From contig NZ_JAKGAR010000003.1 of assembly GCF_021532625.1 (NCBI RefSeq), positions 1 to 64,000 of the forward strand: a stretch of 64,000 bases of DNA. Reading direction: 5' to 3'. The notes beneath the pieces were generated by a model, which worked only from the letters and a program-made list of their open reading frames with translations, was not told where the DNA came from and made no database searches. The stretch is from Octadecabacter algicola (GTDB lineage Bacteria; Pseudomonadota; Alphaproteobacteria; Rhodobacterales; Rhodobacteraceae). Shown piece by piece: positions 35,047-43,006 of the stretch; positions within the stretch are counted from its first letter, which is position 1; every line of letters begins with the position of its first letter. Position numbers and translations under genes: made by a program.

Positions 35047-35814
35047 TCACCTCAGCACGTTACCGCCGTCGATCCCAATGGTTTGAGCCGTCATATAAGA
35101 CGATTGATCGCTGGCGAGAAAAACTGCGGCGCGGGCAACATCAGAAGGATCGCCCATATGCCCAAGAGGAACGGCTTCACCGACTTCGCGTTTCTTTTGA
35201 CCGATCTCTTTGCCTTCGAACTTGGCAAACAGCGCATCAACGTCTTTCCACATCGGCGTATCGATCACCCCTGGACTAATGGCATTGACACGCACCTTAT
35301 GCGGCGCAAGCGCGAGCGCGGCTGACTGAGTATAACTGATTACAGCTGCCTTCGTAGCACAGTAATGCGCAACCAAGGCCTCGCCACGGTGGCCTGCCTG
35401 GGATGCCAGATTGATAATGGAACCCGCCTGCCCATTGGCGACCATAGACTTGGCGCTTGCCTGAAGCACCGCATAAAACGCACGCACGTTAAGGCCGAAT
35501 AGGCGATCAAACTGTGCAAGATCAGCCTCTAGAACAGACCCCATGTCAAAGATGGCTGCGTTATTGAACAACACGTCCGGCTTAATTTCGGCGATCCAAT
35601 CCGTACACGCCGATATCCCCGCCTCGTCCAACAAGTTGAACGACCGATAGTTGGCTGGCCCGTCGAACGCGTCGGCAATATCTGTTGCGTAAACCGTCGC
35701 CCCAAGAGCGGCAAAATGCGACACAGCGCTATGACCAATCCCGCCAGCGGCCCCTGTAACAAGACAAACCTTGCCTGTTAAATCCGTAGGTGCTGCGTTC
35801 AATTGAGACTGCAT
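35047..35814 (-). CDS. SDR-family sugar-alcohol dehydrogenase (SmoS-like)
   Basis: NAD(P)-dependent short-chain dehydrogenase (255 aa). Rossmann motif TGAAGGIGHS (about 20), NNAAIF, and catalytic Ser-Tyr-Lys as LASQAGHRGEALVAHYCATKAAV. The stretch around the active site and C-terminus (GKEIGQKKREVGEAVPLGHMGDPSD, IDGGN) resembles Rhodobacter sorbitol dehydrogenase SmoS. Substrate is probably a polyol or related sugar; this is inference. ATG at 35814 is preceded by GGGAGGAA. Confidence 0.83.
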   Translation of the reverse strand: MQSQLNAAPTDLTGKVCLVTGAAGGIGHSAVSHFAALGATVYATDIADAFDGPANYRSFNLLDEAGISACTDWIAEIKPDVLFNNAAIFDMGSVLEADLAQFDRLFGLNVRAFYAVLQASAKSMVANGQAGSIINLASQAGHRGEALVAHYCATKAAVISYTQSAALALAPHKVRVNAISPGVIDTPMWKDVDALFAKFEGKEIGQKKREVGEAVPLGHMGDPSDVARAAVFLASDQSSYMTAQTIGIDGGNVLR

Positions 35815-35971
35815 TCTATTTCCTCCCAGAAAGAGCATCTTTTAAGATGGCGTCAAAACCCTAACGGCCCCACTTGAAGGCGGAAGCGGCAGGGCTCGAG
35901 AGATAATGACGCGAATCTCAATGCCGTGTCGAGAGACCAAGACAAAAAGAGCGAAGAAGGTAAGACGCCCC

Positions 35972-36628
35972 TTATGCGTCGCGTTCCGCAGCACCAACCG
36001 AAGCAAAACTGCCTGCATAGGCTTCAATCTCTTCGATGGAGAGACCATCCACAGCATTCCACTGCTTTTGATTGTACTCCACCGATTCAAGATCCGTCCA
36101 AAAGCTATCGTTCAGGCGGTTGATCATATTGAACAAGGCGCAGGCCATGGAAATTTCGACGATCTCCGTATCCGTAAAGTTGGCCTTCATGTTTTCCCAT
36201 GTCGCTTTGTCGCGTTGAGCCGTGTTTTGCGTCATCGCCTCGGACCATGCGATCGCCGCACGGTCGCGGTCATTAAAGAGCGGGTTGGTCTTGTAGCCAT
36301 CGTCCATCATCGCTTCGAGTTCTTCATCCGAAATCCCAAGCCCCTGCCCGAAGACTGAAGTGTGGGAGGTACAATATTCGCAGGCATTGACCATCGACGT
36401 CTTGATGCAGGCCAATCCTCTGAGGCGCGGATCGGTTGTCGCCCCCAAGTCAGGCTGGCGAACAGAGGCAACTAACCCACCAAACCATCGCGCTAGATAC
36501 GGGCTATGTGTCGCCAGAATACGCTGAAGGTTCGCCGTTCGACCAAGAAACCTATCGGACGCCTCAAAAATCAGTTTGGCGGTTCCGGTTGCTTCTTCGT
36601 GGGTCTTGCCAGTCAGTCTCTGTGTCAT
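35972..36628 (-). CDS. Carboxymuconolactone decarboxylase / AhpD-like protein
   Basis: Helical protein (218 aa) of the CMD/AhpD superfamily with the redox or proton-relay motif CEYCTSHTSVFGQGLGISDEELEAM. The rest (DRDRAAIAWSEAMTQ, DTEIVEISMACALFNMINRLNDSF) also fits the AhpD family. Could be a peroxidase or a decarboxylase; the CxxC-x2-H pattern favours a peroxidase-like role. It is divergent from the zinc dehydrogenase gene across a 424-bp gap. Confidence 0.82.
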   Translation of the reverse strand: MTQRLTGKTHEEATGTAKLIFEASDRFLGRTANLQRILATHSPYLARWFGGLVASVRQPDLGATTDPRLRGLACIKTSMVNACEYCTSHTSVFGQGLGISDEELEAMMDDGYKTNPLFNDRDRAAIAWSEAMTQNTAQRDKATWENMKANFTDTEIVEISMACALFNMINRLNDSFWTDLESVEYNQKQWNAVDGLSIEEIEAYAGSFASVGAAERDA

Positions 36629-36858
36629 TGTCGATCTCCCAGTTTCATCATTGCTTCTCGATGCTCACCATCTCGTGCGGCCACGTCACGCGGTCCGTTT
36701 GGCCATCGCAGTATGCCAAAGTGATGTACGGCGGTTGCCGATGGTTGATGTAGATTTAGGCGCTGGCCGCTTTACCGTCGGGCAAACCACCCCCTGAACC
36801 CGCGAGAACCGTAGCCAGGCCGGGCAAATCCACGAAACCATACTTCCTTATGGCCCGC

Positions 36859-36873
36859 ATCAGTTTCGCTGAT
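36859..36873. promoter_or_regulatory. ATCAG-N5-CTGAT dyad in the 424-bp intergenic region
   Basis: ATCAGTTTCGCTGAT (7-nt arms when flanking C/G is included) lies in the gap 36629-37052. It has the ATC-N9-GAT form seen near the LysR-linked genes further along the window. The rest of this gap holds two GntR-type dyads (listed separately) and no gene. Confidence 0.45.
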
Positions 36874-36888
36874 GGCTACACCTGATAT

Positions 36889-36902
36889 ATTGGTCAACCA
36901 AT
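36889..36902. promoter_or_regulatory. GntR/FCD-type operator 1
   Basis: ATTGGTCAACCAAT is an inverted repeat (TTGGT / ACCAA) of the TNGT...ACNA kind bound by FCD-type GntR regulators. It lies 151 bp before the zinc dehydrogenase start and recurs at 37019 and 42498. Confidence 0.7.
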
Positions 36903-37018
36903 TAAACCGTCACCAACCCACACTGCCCGTGCGATCTACTAGAATTTTCTTTTTAATATTGCAAAATGCTATTAACGTCGTTGATAACGAGGGTGCGGAT
37001 TCGGTTACTACATTCCAA

Positions 37019-37032
37019 ATTGGTCAACCATT
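37019..37032. promoter_or_regulatory. GntR/FCD-type operator 2
   Basis: ATTGGTCAACCATT repeats operator 1 with a single changed base within 14. It lies 20 bp before the dehydrogenase ATG, where bound repressor would block transcription or initiation. Confidence 0.72.
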
Positions 37033-37052
37033 CACCTAACGGGGAGAGCGCG

Positions 37053-38222
37053 ATGAACACAGCGGCAACACATCAGCAAGGACTTAACGGTCTAGGGGAT
37101 GACGTCCCATCGACGATGCGGGCATGGGTCCTTGGCGACCCCAACGAGCTAAAACTAGTGGAGAAGCCAACGCCCAAACCTGAGCGTGCTGAGGTTCTTG
37201 TGCGGATTGATGCTGTCGCCATCTGTGCAACCGACCTTGAAATCATCTCCTATGGGACGCCCGCGTTGATCGAAGGCGGACCGCCCTTCAACAAGAATTA
37301 CACTCCAGGGCACGAGTATATGGGCACGGTGGCCGCGTTAGGACCCGGCGTAGATGAGTTCGAAGTGGGCGACCGCGTGACCGTAGAAATTCACGCGGGC
37401 TGTGGGCAATGCAAACGATGTCGAATGGGCATGTATACGTCCTGCCACAACTACGGCTTGAATTATGGCGAACATGACAAAGGCCACCGTGCGAACGGAT
37501 TCACCACCGACGGTGGTTTTGCTGAGTATGCGGTCAATAATATCAACACGATGATAAGAGTCCCTGACGACATGTCCGATGAGGAAGCCACCCTTGTGGT
37601 GACCGCTGGCACGTCAATGTATGGCCTGACGGAACTGGGCGGGCTTGTCGCGGGCGAAAGCGTCGTTGTGATAGGGCCGGGGCCGATTGGCTTGCTGGCA
37701 GTCGCCGTCGCAAAGGCCCTTGGCGCATCTCCAGTGGCCCTTGTCGGTACGCGGGAAAGTCGTAATGCGATTGGCCGCAAGCTCGGCGCGGATCATGTTA
37801 TTGACGCCCGAAACGAAGATGTCGTCGCCCGCGTCAAAGAACTGACCGGTAAAGGTGCAGACTATGTCGTTGATTGCGCCGGCACCGAGACCACCGTGAA
37901 CCAAGCCGTCGAAATGACAAACCGTGGTGGGCGCATCTGCCTTGCAGCGTTCCCGAAATCCGCAGTTTCGTTCAATCTGGGCGCTTTGGCCGTCAATAAT
38001 ATTTATCTTTACGGCATCCGCGGCGAAGGCAAATCGGCGACCCATAGAGCGATGGCCTTTATGGCTGCGGGTCGCTTTGATGCAAGCCTCATTCACACCC
38101 ACACCTTCCCGCTGGAAGACCTGCCAACGGCACTGAAATATGCCCGCGAAAGGATCGATGATGCGATCAAAGTCGTGGTGTCCACCAAGCCGGGGATCAC
38201 TGGCGGTGCAAAATCAAAATGA
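37053..38222 (+). CDS. Zinc-dependent MDR-family alcohol dehydrogenase
   Basis: Medium-chain dehydrogenase (389 aa). Catalytic zinc region CATDLE and PGHEYMG; structural zinc site with four cysteines in CGQCKRCRMGMYTSC. The coenzyme motif is GPGPIGLLAVAVA. Similar to threonine/sorbitol dehydrogenase-like enzymes; substrate unknown, likely a hydroxyl-bearing carboxylate or polyol. The ATG at 37053 has GGGGAGAG upstream. A DapA-family gene and a cupin gene follow in the same direction (16 and 21 bp gaps), forming an operon. Confidence 0.86.
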   Translation: MNTAATHQQGLNGLGDDVPSTMRAWVLGDPNELKLVEKPTPKPERAEVLVRIDAVAICATDLEIISYGTPALIEGGPPFNKNYTPGHEYMGTVAALGPGVDEFEVGDRVTVEIHAGCGQCKRCRMGMYTSCHNYGLNYGEHDKGHRANGFTTDGGFAEYAVNNINTMIRVPDDMSDEEATLVVTAGTSMYGLTELGGLVAGESVVVIGPGPIGLLAVAVAKALGASPVALVGTRESRNAIGRKLGADHVIDARNEDVVARVKELTGKGADYVVDCAGTETTVNQAVEMTNRGGRICLAAFPKSAVSFNLGALAVNNIYLYGIRGEGKSATHRAMAFMAAGRFDASLIHTHTFPLEDLPTALKYARERIDDAIKVVVSTKPGITGGAKSK

Positions 38223-38238
38223 ATTCAAGGATCCAACA

Positions 38239-39150
38239 ATGACCAAAGCTAGACGCGGAATCTACGCCGCCGCCGTTTCCCCGTTTCTACCGGATGGCCG
38301 TCTCGATCAGTCAAAGCTGATCGGCTATTGCAAACACCTTTTGTCCGATGGAGGCTGCGACGGTGTCGCGCCAACTGGCACCACCGGAGAAGGCACTTCT
38401 GTAGGAATGGCTGACAGACTGGCGCTGCCCGACGCTTTTGCAAAAGCCAATATCGAAACCGATCGCGTCATCTTTGGCACCGGCGCGCCGTCCCTTCTGG
38501 ATGCCGTCGCTTTGACACGTGCGGCCTGTGATGCGGGATATACAAACGCCCTTGTGCTACCGCCTTATTACTACAAATCGCCGTCTGACGAGGGGTTGTT
38601 TGCGTCGTATTCTAAACTGATTGAACTGGTCGGTCGCGACGATTTAAGGGTTTACCTGTACCACTTCCCTCAAATGTCTCAGGTGCCTTTGTCGGTTGAT
38701 TTGGTTCTGAAACTGCGCACCGAATTTGGCCCGATCATTGCCGGGCTAAAAGACAGCAGCGGTGACTTCGAACAATCTCGCGCCTTTATAGACGCAACGG
38801 GCGGAATTAATCAGGACTTTGATGTTTATCCTTCATCCGAGGCCTTCTTATGGGACGGGCTTTCGATCGGGAGCGCCGGAATTATTTCGGGATCGACGAA
38901 TATCTTTGCCAATAAGGTCCAAGAAGCCCGCCATGCGAGTGAAGGCCCGATGCGAGACACCAAGATGGACGCAGTCCGGAAAGCACAGGCAGTGGCTGGG
39001 AAATACCCTTTGATGGCCGCAATGAAAACCGCCGAGGCATGGCGTAGTGGAGACGACAGCTGGCTTCGGATGCAACCACCGCTGCTGCCACTCACCGCGG
39101 ATCAAAAGGCAAACCTGAAGGCCGATCTGGCCTCACTTTCTTCCAGCTAA
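38239..39150 (+). CDS. Dihydrodipicolinate synthase/N-acetylneuraminate lyase family protein
   Basis: Class I aldolase or dehydratase of the DapA superfamily (303 aa). The motifs GTTGEGTS, the Tyr region YLYHFPQMS and the Schiff-base Lys in IAGLKDSSGDF are present. The catabolic neighbours make a keto-deoxy sugar acid aldolase or dehydratase more likely than lysine synthesis. Start ATG 38239 after AAGGAT; the upstream in-frame extension overlaps the dehydrogenase gene and is rejected. Confidence 0.86.
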   Translation: MTKARRGIYAAAVSPFLPDGRLDQSKLIGYCKHLLSDGGCDGVAPTGTTGEGTSVGMADRLALPDAFAKANIETDRVIFGTGAPSLLDAVALTRAACDAGYTNALVLPPYYYKSPSDEGLFASYSKLIELVGRDDLRVYLYHFPQMSQVPLSVDLVLKLRTEFGPIIAGLKDSSGDFEQSRAFIDATGGINQDFDVYPSSEAFLWDGLSIGSAGIISGSTNIFANKVQEARHASEGPMRDTKMDAVRKAQAVAGKYPLMAAMKTAEAWRSGDDSWLRMQPPLLPLTADQKANLKADLASLSSS

Positions 39151-39171
39151 GATCATAACAGGAGACCTGAA

Positions 39172-39627
39172 ATGACACAGACATCACATCACGGACCCGA
39201 TCATGTGGTCATCAATCCTGACCCGTCAGCTTTTTCCCATTGGCCTGACGGGCTTTACGAAGAAATGCAACAGGACCTCAATAACGGGTGCGTCGGATCT
39301 CAACTGGTCTCAGAAACGGAAACCATGCGGGTGTGGCATCTGCGGATTGCACCCGGAAAACGATGCGGATTTCATCGTCATGTTAACCGATATTTTTGGA
39401 CTGCCTTGGTTCCCGGAAAAGCGCGTGGATATTTTTCTTCGGGCGAAATCCGCGACGTTGAGCACTACCAAGGAGAAACAAAACATTTCAACTATGGCGC
39501 GGGTGACCACATGGTCCATTCCGTTGAGAACATTGGCGATACCGAGCTAATCTTTGCTACCGTCGAATTCACCGACGGGGAGAATACACCCTTGGATGTG
39601 CCCGACAGCATTCGGTTAAAGGTCTAA
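39172..39627 (+). CDS. Cupin-domain protein
   Basis: Single-domain cupin (151 aa). The first cupin motif is visible as PGKRCGFHRHVNRYFWTAL, with a conserved His pair, and the second is GDHMVHSVENIGDTEL. May be a metal-dependent isomerase, a lyase or a sensor; no activity can be assigned. Last gene of the 37-39.6 kb operon, with AGGAG before its ATG. The next gene is convergent. Confidence 0.8.
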   Translation: MTQTSHHGPDHVVINPDPSAFSHWPDGLYEEMQQDLNNGCVGSQLVSETETMRVWHLRIAPGKRCGFHRHVNRYFWTALVPGKARGYFSSGEIRDVEHYQGETKHFNYGAGDHMVHSVENIGDTELIFATVEFTDGENTPLDVPDSIRLKV

Positions 39628-39652
39628 AACGACCATTCGCGACGGAGCAGAG

Positions 39653-40504
39653 TTACGTAGGTGGGGTGCGTGCAATCGGCAAAAGGATCGCCGAATTGTC
39701 CAGATCGCCCTCACCGTTGTCGAGTGCGTCTTGCATCATGGCCAAATAGGTTGCGGTAAATGGCAGCCCCTGCCCTACGGCAGCGGCGCTTTGCTGTATC
39801 AACGCAAAATCTTTTGCGGACTGAACGATGCGGCCTTGTGGCTCGAACGCCCGTTGAACCATTTGGTCCCCCTTGGAATCCATGGCTCGTGAATGGGCGG
39901 CCGAAGCGCGGGCCAATGTCAGAAAATCCGAACCATTCAGACCGATCGCTTCGGCGTAAGCAATTCCTTCTGCCATGGCCGCCCGATTGAGCCCAAGCAC
40001 CAGATTAATCGCAAGCTTTGCTCGGTTACCGTTTCCGATGTCCCCAACGTGAATAAACTGTTGGGAAACTGCACTTAGAAGCGGCTCAATTTGTTGGCTA
40101 ACTTCATGATCTCCTGCCACCAAAAGCAACACTTCGCCCTTGGCGAGCGCACCACTGGTGCCAGAAATCGGGGATTCAACTAGGGTGATGCCCTTCGCCG
40201 CAGCTACGCCAGCCAAACCTTCCATGCGATCCGGATCACAGGTGCTGAGCGAGACGAGGATACTGCCGCAGGACGGGGCCTCATCGATCAGGCCAGCAAG
40301 CTGATCAGTGTCAAATACACAAGAAAAGACTACATCCGAAGCCCAAACATCCTTTGCAGAGGACGCCAAGCCACCCATATCATTGAGCTTGGCGCGGCGT
40401 TCTTCAGATGGGTCAAATCCACAAGGGGCATAACCCTTCTCTATCAACCGTTGACCAAGGGCGCAGCCAATCAGGCCGAGGCCAAATATGCCAACCGAGG
40501 TCAA
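39653..40504 (-). CDS. NAD(P)-dependent oxidoreductase, 3-hydroxyisobutyrate dehydrogenase family
   Basis: Beta-hydroxyacid dehydrogenase (283 aa). N-terminal GIFGLGLIGCALGQRL binds the cofactor. The substrate motif is ESPISGTSGALAKGE (about 120-134), and the catalytic Lys is in GNGNRAKLAINL. Tartronate semialdehyde reductase-like or hydroxyisobutyrate-like substrates are possible. It overlaps the preceding Gfo/Idh gene by 4 bp, so both are one operon. Confidence 0.85.
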   Translation of the reverse strand: MTSVGIFGLGLIGCALGQRLIEKGYAPCGFDPSEERRAKLNDMGGLASSAKDVWASDVVFSCVFDTDQLAGLIDEAPSCGSILVSLSTCDPDRMEGLAGVAAAKGITLVESPISGTSGALAKGEVLLLVAGDHEVSQQIEPLLSAVSQQFIHVGDIGNGNRAKLAINLVLGLNRAAMAEGIAYAEAIGLNGSDFLTLARASAAHSRAMDSKGDQMVQRAFEPQGRIVQSAKDFALIQQSAAAVGQGLPFTATYLAMMQDALDNGEGDLDNSAILLPIARTPPT

Positions 40505-41586
40505 CTTGCTTCGCGTTTATTCGCGTCGATCATATCCGCCAAAATCGCCATCGAGTGATTTGAAAGCGGAAGATCCACCGGATCGCCAATCTTGGCCGAA
40601 ATATCGGCCGCCAGATAGCTTTCCATTACCATGCGAGCATGTTCAGCTGAAACCACGGGTTCGTTGTCCAACAGAACGGATTCAAGGAAATGAAGCGTCT
40701 CCGGCCCCATCTGCCCTGCATACATGTGGTCAAGGTGTTCACCCGGCATGGTCGACATCGGGAACTGGGTCGCCCCTTCGACGGTGTTAAGCCAGTTGTC
40801 CCGTGATGTATCATCAAGGATCAACGATCCCTCGGTGCCTGTAATTTCGATCCAAGTAGCGCAGTAATTTGGATAGCTGGGCGGCAAATTCCAGCCCCCG
40901 CCAACCACGACCAATGTGCCATTGTCCATGTTCACAGTGTTCCACATGCAATCGTAGGACCCGTTAAGCTTTTCCATAAAACCGTAGGCCCCTTGCGAGT
41001 AGACCCTGACCGGTTTTGCATCCAGCAACCAATAAACGAAATCCAGATCATGGGTAGATTCCATAGCGGCGGGAGAAAGTTTGACCCGCCCCGCAATCCG
41101 TGACCCAAGGCTGCGTGACAAATGACGGCTGACCATGACATTCACGACCTTACCTAACTTACCGTCGGCGATCGCCTTTTTGGCGTAGGCGATTTTCGGA
41201 TTGAAGCGTTGCGAATATCCGATTGTGAATTTCACACCTTTTTCACGGGCGATTGCGATAAGGTCATCCGCTTCAGCCAACTCCATTGCAATTGGCTTTT
41301 CCAACAAGACGTGCTTACCCGCCTTCAGGCAGTCGCGCGCGATCGGGTAGTGTGTCGGTTCGGGTGTTGTCGAGATGTAGACGACTTCGATTGCCGGATT
41401 GCGTACAATATCCTGATAATCGGCCGTAGCAGTTGCAGGATTTGTCAGCTCTGTCATCTCTTGCAGCCGCTCGGGGCGCACTTCGCAAATATGGAGCTTA
41501 TCCACGAGAGCCGATTTCGCCAGAGATTCAGCGCGCATTCCACCGCACCAGCCTGTACCGATCACGGCAACTTCAACCTGTCGCAT
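40501..41586 (-). CDS. Gfo/Idh/MocA-family oxidoreductase
   Basis: NAD(P)-dependent sugar-type oxidoreductase (361 aa). The Rossmann motif VIGTGWCGGMRA and the family EKP motif HVLLEKPIAMELAEA are visible, and the C-terminal domain has the HDLDFVYWLLDAKPVRV segment. Substrate unknown. ATG at 41586 follows GGGAG; a longer in-frame start at 41646 would remove that site. Coupled to the hydroxyisobutyrate-dehydrogenase-like gene. Confidence 0.84.
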   Translation of the reverse strand: MRQVEVAVIGTGWCGGMRAESLAKSALVDKLHICEVRPERLQEMTELTNPATATADYQDIVRNPAIEVVYISTTPEPTHYPIARDCLKAGKHVLLEKPIAMELAEADDLIAIAREKGVKFTIGYSQRFNPKIAYAKKAIADGKLGKVVNVMVSRHLSRSLGSRIAGRVKLSPAAMESTHDLDFVYWLLDAKPVRVYSQGAYGFMEKLNGSYDCMWNTVNMDNGTLVVVGGGWNLPPSYPNYCATWIEITGTEGSLILDDTSRDNWLNTVEGATQFPMSTMPGEHLDHMYAGQMGPETLHFLESVLLDNEPVVSAEHARMVMESYLAADISAKIGDPVDLPLSNHSMAILADMIDANKREAS

Positions 41587-41610
41587 CTTAACTCCCATCA
41601 TGTTTAAACT

Positions 41611-41620
41611 ATTGATCAAT
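41611..41620. promoter_or_regulatory. Weak GntR-type dyad upstream of Gfo/Idh gene
   Basis: ATTGATCAAT is a perfect palindrome 24 bp before the Gfo/Idh start. It resembles the ATTGGTCAACC element of the neighbouring operators with two changes, so it may be a weaker site of the same regulator. Confidence 0.4.
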
Positions 41621-41691
41621 CTAGGAATGCCCCTCTTTTGGAGCAAACAAGTTTTGCTGATGGTCGCTATGAGTTCTGCTGAAGTGCTTCG

Positions 41692-42411
41692 TTAAGAATT
41701 GGCCGAATGGGTCATCATTGCCCGCGTGGTTTCCAAATGCCGTCGCATTGCAGAACCAGCAGCAACGGCATCGCGAGCCTCTAACGCTGTTACAATTGCA
41801 TCGTGTTCATCAAAGGAATGATAGCTTGTATCTGGGCCAAGATCGGATGTGTCGAGCCGCCTCCACACAACAATCAAACGCACCCCATTGAGCATTTTGT
41901 GCAATGCTTCCAACAGCGTATTGCCCGATGCCGCGGCGATAAGTTCGTGAAAATCCCTATCGAGGTTTTCGTAGGCCTTCCAATTTGTCGCCTCGCGCAT
42001 AGAGGCAGATAATCGGTTTAACTCACGCAGCTGCGAGGGCGTCGCGTGCATCGCAGCGAGCTGTGCAATTTCAGGTTCGAGGAGCAGTCGCGCATTCATC
42101 GCATCAAGCGGTCCAGTGCTTTCGGCCAGTTCAGCAATTGCACGGTCAAGACCCGCGCCGTTTCTCGTCTGCCGCACGGTTTTTGATAGGTAGGTGCCCC
42201 GCCCTACATGGCGATCCAAAATGCCTTCTGCCTCGAGAACAAGGAGCGCTTTGCGCAGGTCAGCGCGGCTTACACCAAGCTCACTACAGAGTGCGCGCTC
42301 GGAAGGAAGGCGGGCCCCTTTTGCTAGCCCAGATCCCGAAACCCAGCTGCGCATTCTTGCTAGAGTTTTGTCTTGCATTGGTTTACCAAATATTGCCCCG
42401 AACTTCGGCAC
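41692..42411 (-). CDS. GntR-family regulator with FCD domain
   Basis: Regulator of 239 aa. The N-terminal winged helix (LPSERALCSELGVSRADLRKALLVLEAEGILDRHVGRGTYL) is followed by an all-helical FCD ligand domain (LLEPEIAQLAAMHATPSQLREL, DRDFHELIAAASGN, SYHSFDEHDAIVTALEARDAVAAGSAMRRHL), which usually binds metal and an organic acid. The start is uncertain: GTG at 42411 or ATG at 42378. TTGGT-N2-ACCA dyads lie over and upstream of the start, suggesting autoregulation and control of neighbouring operons. Confidence 0.88.
   Translation of the reverse strand: MPKFGAIFGKPMQDKTLARMRSWVSGSGLAKGARLPSERALCSELGVSRADLRKALLVLEAEGILDRHVGRGTYLSKTVRQTRNGAGLDRAIAELAESTGPLDAMNARLLLEPEIAQLAAMHATPSQLRELNRLSASMREATNWKAYENLDRDFHELIAAASGNTLLEALHKMLNGVRLIVVWRRLDTSDLGPDTSYHSFDEHDAIVTALEARDAVAAGSAMRRHLETTRAMMTHSANS
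42377..42391. promoter_or_regulatory. GntR-type dyad over the possible gntR start
   Basis: ATTGGTTTACCAAAT has the same TTGGT / ACCAA arms as the other sites. It covers the ATG at 42378. If the gene begins at 42411 the site is intragenic. Confidence 0.4.
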
Positions 42412-42497
42412 AAACTTTCATGGTCTTCCCTTTTTTACTAGAGTTTATGTTGCTATACTTTCAGGATGCAGCGGCTAAGGGCCAACCCGTAGTTTAC

Positions 42498-42510
42498 TTG
42501 GTTAACCATT
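42498..42510. promoter_or_regulatory. GntR-type operator upstream of gntR
   Basis: TTGGTTAACCATT, with the perfect core TGGTTAACCA, lies about 90 bp before the gntR start in the 126-bp gap to the cupin gene. It matches the two sites before the zinc dehydrogenase. Confidence 0.65.
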
Positions 42511-42537
42511 ATTGAAAAACCAACAACTGGGTTACTG

Positions 42538-42975
42538 TCAAACCTGATCACGAGGCGACATATGCGCAACCGTTTCGCCAGTCTCGACAAAGGTACGGGT
42601 TACCTCGCGGGCACCGTAGATCCACAAGATTGTCAACGGACCAGCCCCAGTGTTTCGAAAATAGTGCGGAACATCTGCGGGCACAAAACTCGTGTCCATC
42701 GGGCCAAGCTGAACAACTTCACTGCCGATCATTGCCTCTGCGGTTCCCGACAAAATCGTAACTTGCTCGGCACAATTGTGCGAGTGCAGTGGAGCCGCGC
42801 TTCCGGCCGGAAAGGTCGTCGTTCCGGTGGTAAAAGGCGCGCTTTCACTCGCCGCCCGTCCAATCATCAGTCGCGTCTCGACCAGATCCCCCCGCGCAAA
42901 TGGAGTAATGTCATCGTATCGCACCACGACGCCCGCCGTCGTTTTAGTTTCCGTTTGAGCATCTCTAGCTGTCAT
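42538..42975 (-). CDS. Cupin-domain protein
   Basis: Single-domain cupin (145 aa). FPAGSAAPLHSHNCAEQVTILSGTAEAMIG is the first cupin motif and FVPADVPHYFRNTGAGPLTILWIYG the second. Start at 42975 with GAGGGAAA upstream; a longer reading frame would run into the divergent Ldh gene and is rejected. Only 31 bp separate the two divergent starts. Function unknown. Confidence 0.8.
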   Translation of the reverse strand: MTARDAQTETKTTAGVVVRYDDITPFARGDLVETRLMIGRAASESAPFTTGTTTFPAGSAAPLHSHNCAEQVTILSGTAEAMIGSEVVQLGPMDTSFVPADVPHYFRNTGAGPLTILWIYGAREVTRTFVETGETVAHMSPRDQV

Positions 42976-43006
42976 CTTTTCCCTCATTTCCAATCTCGGA
43001 GTCATT

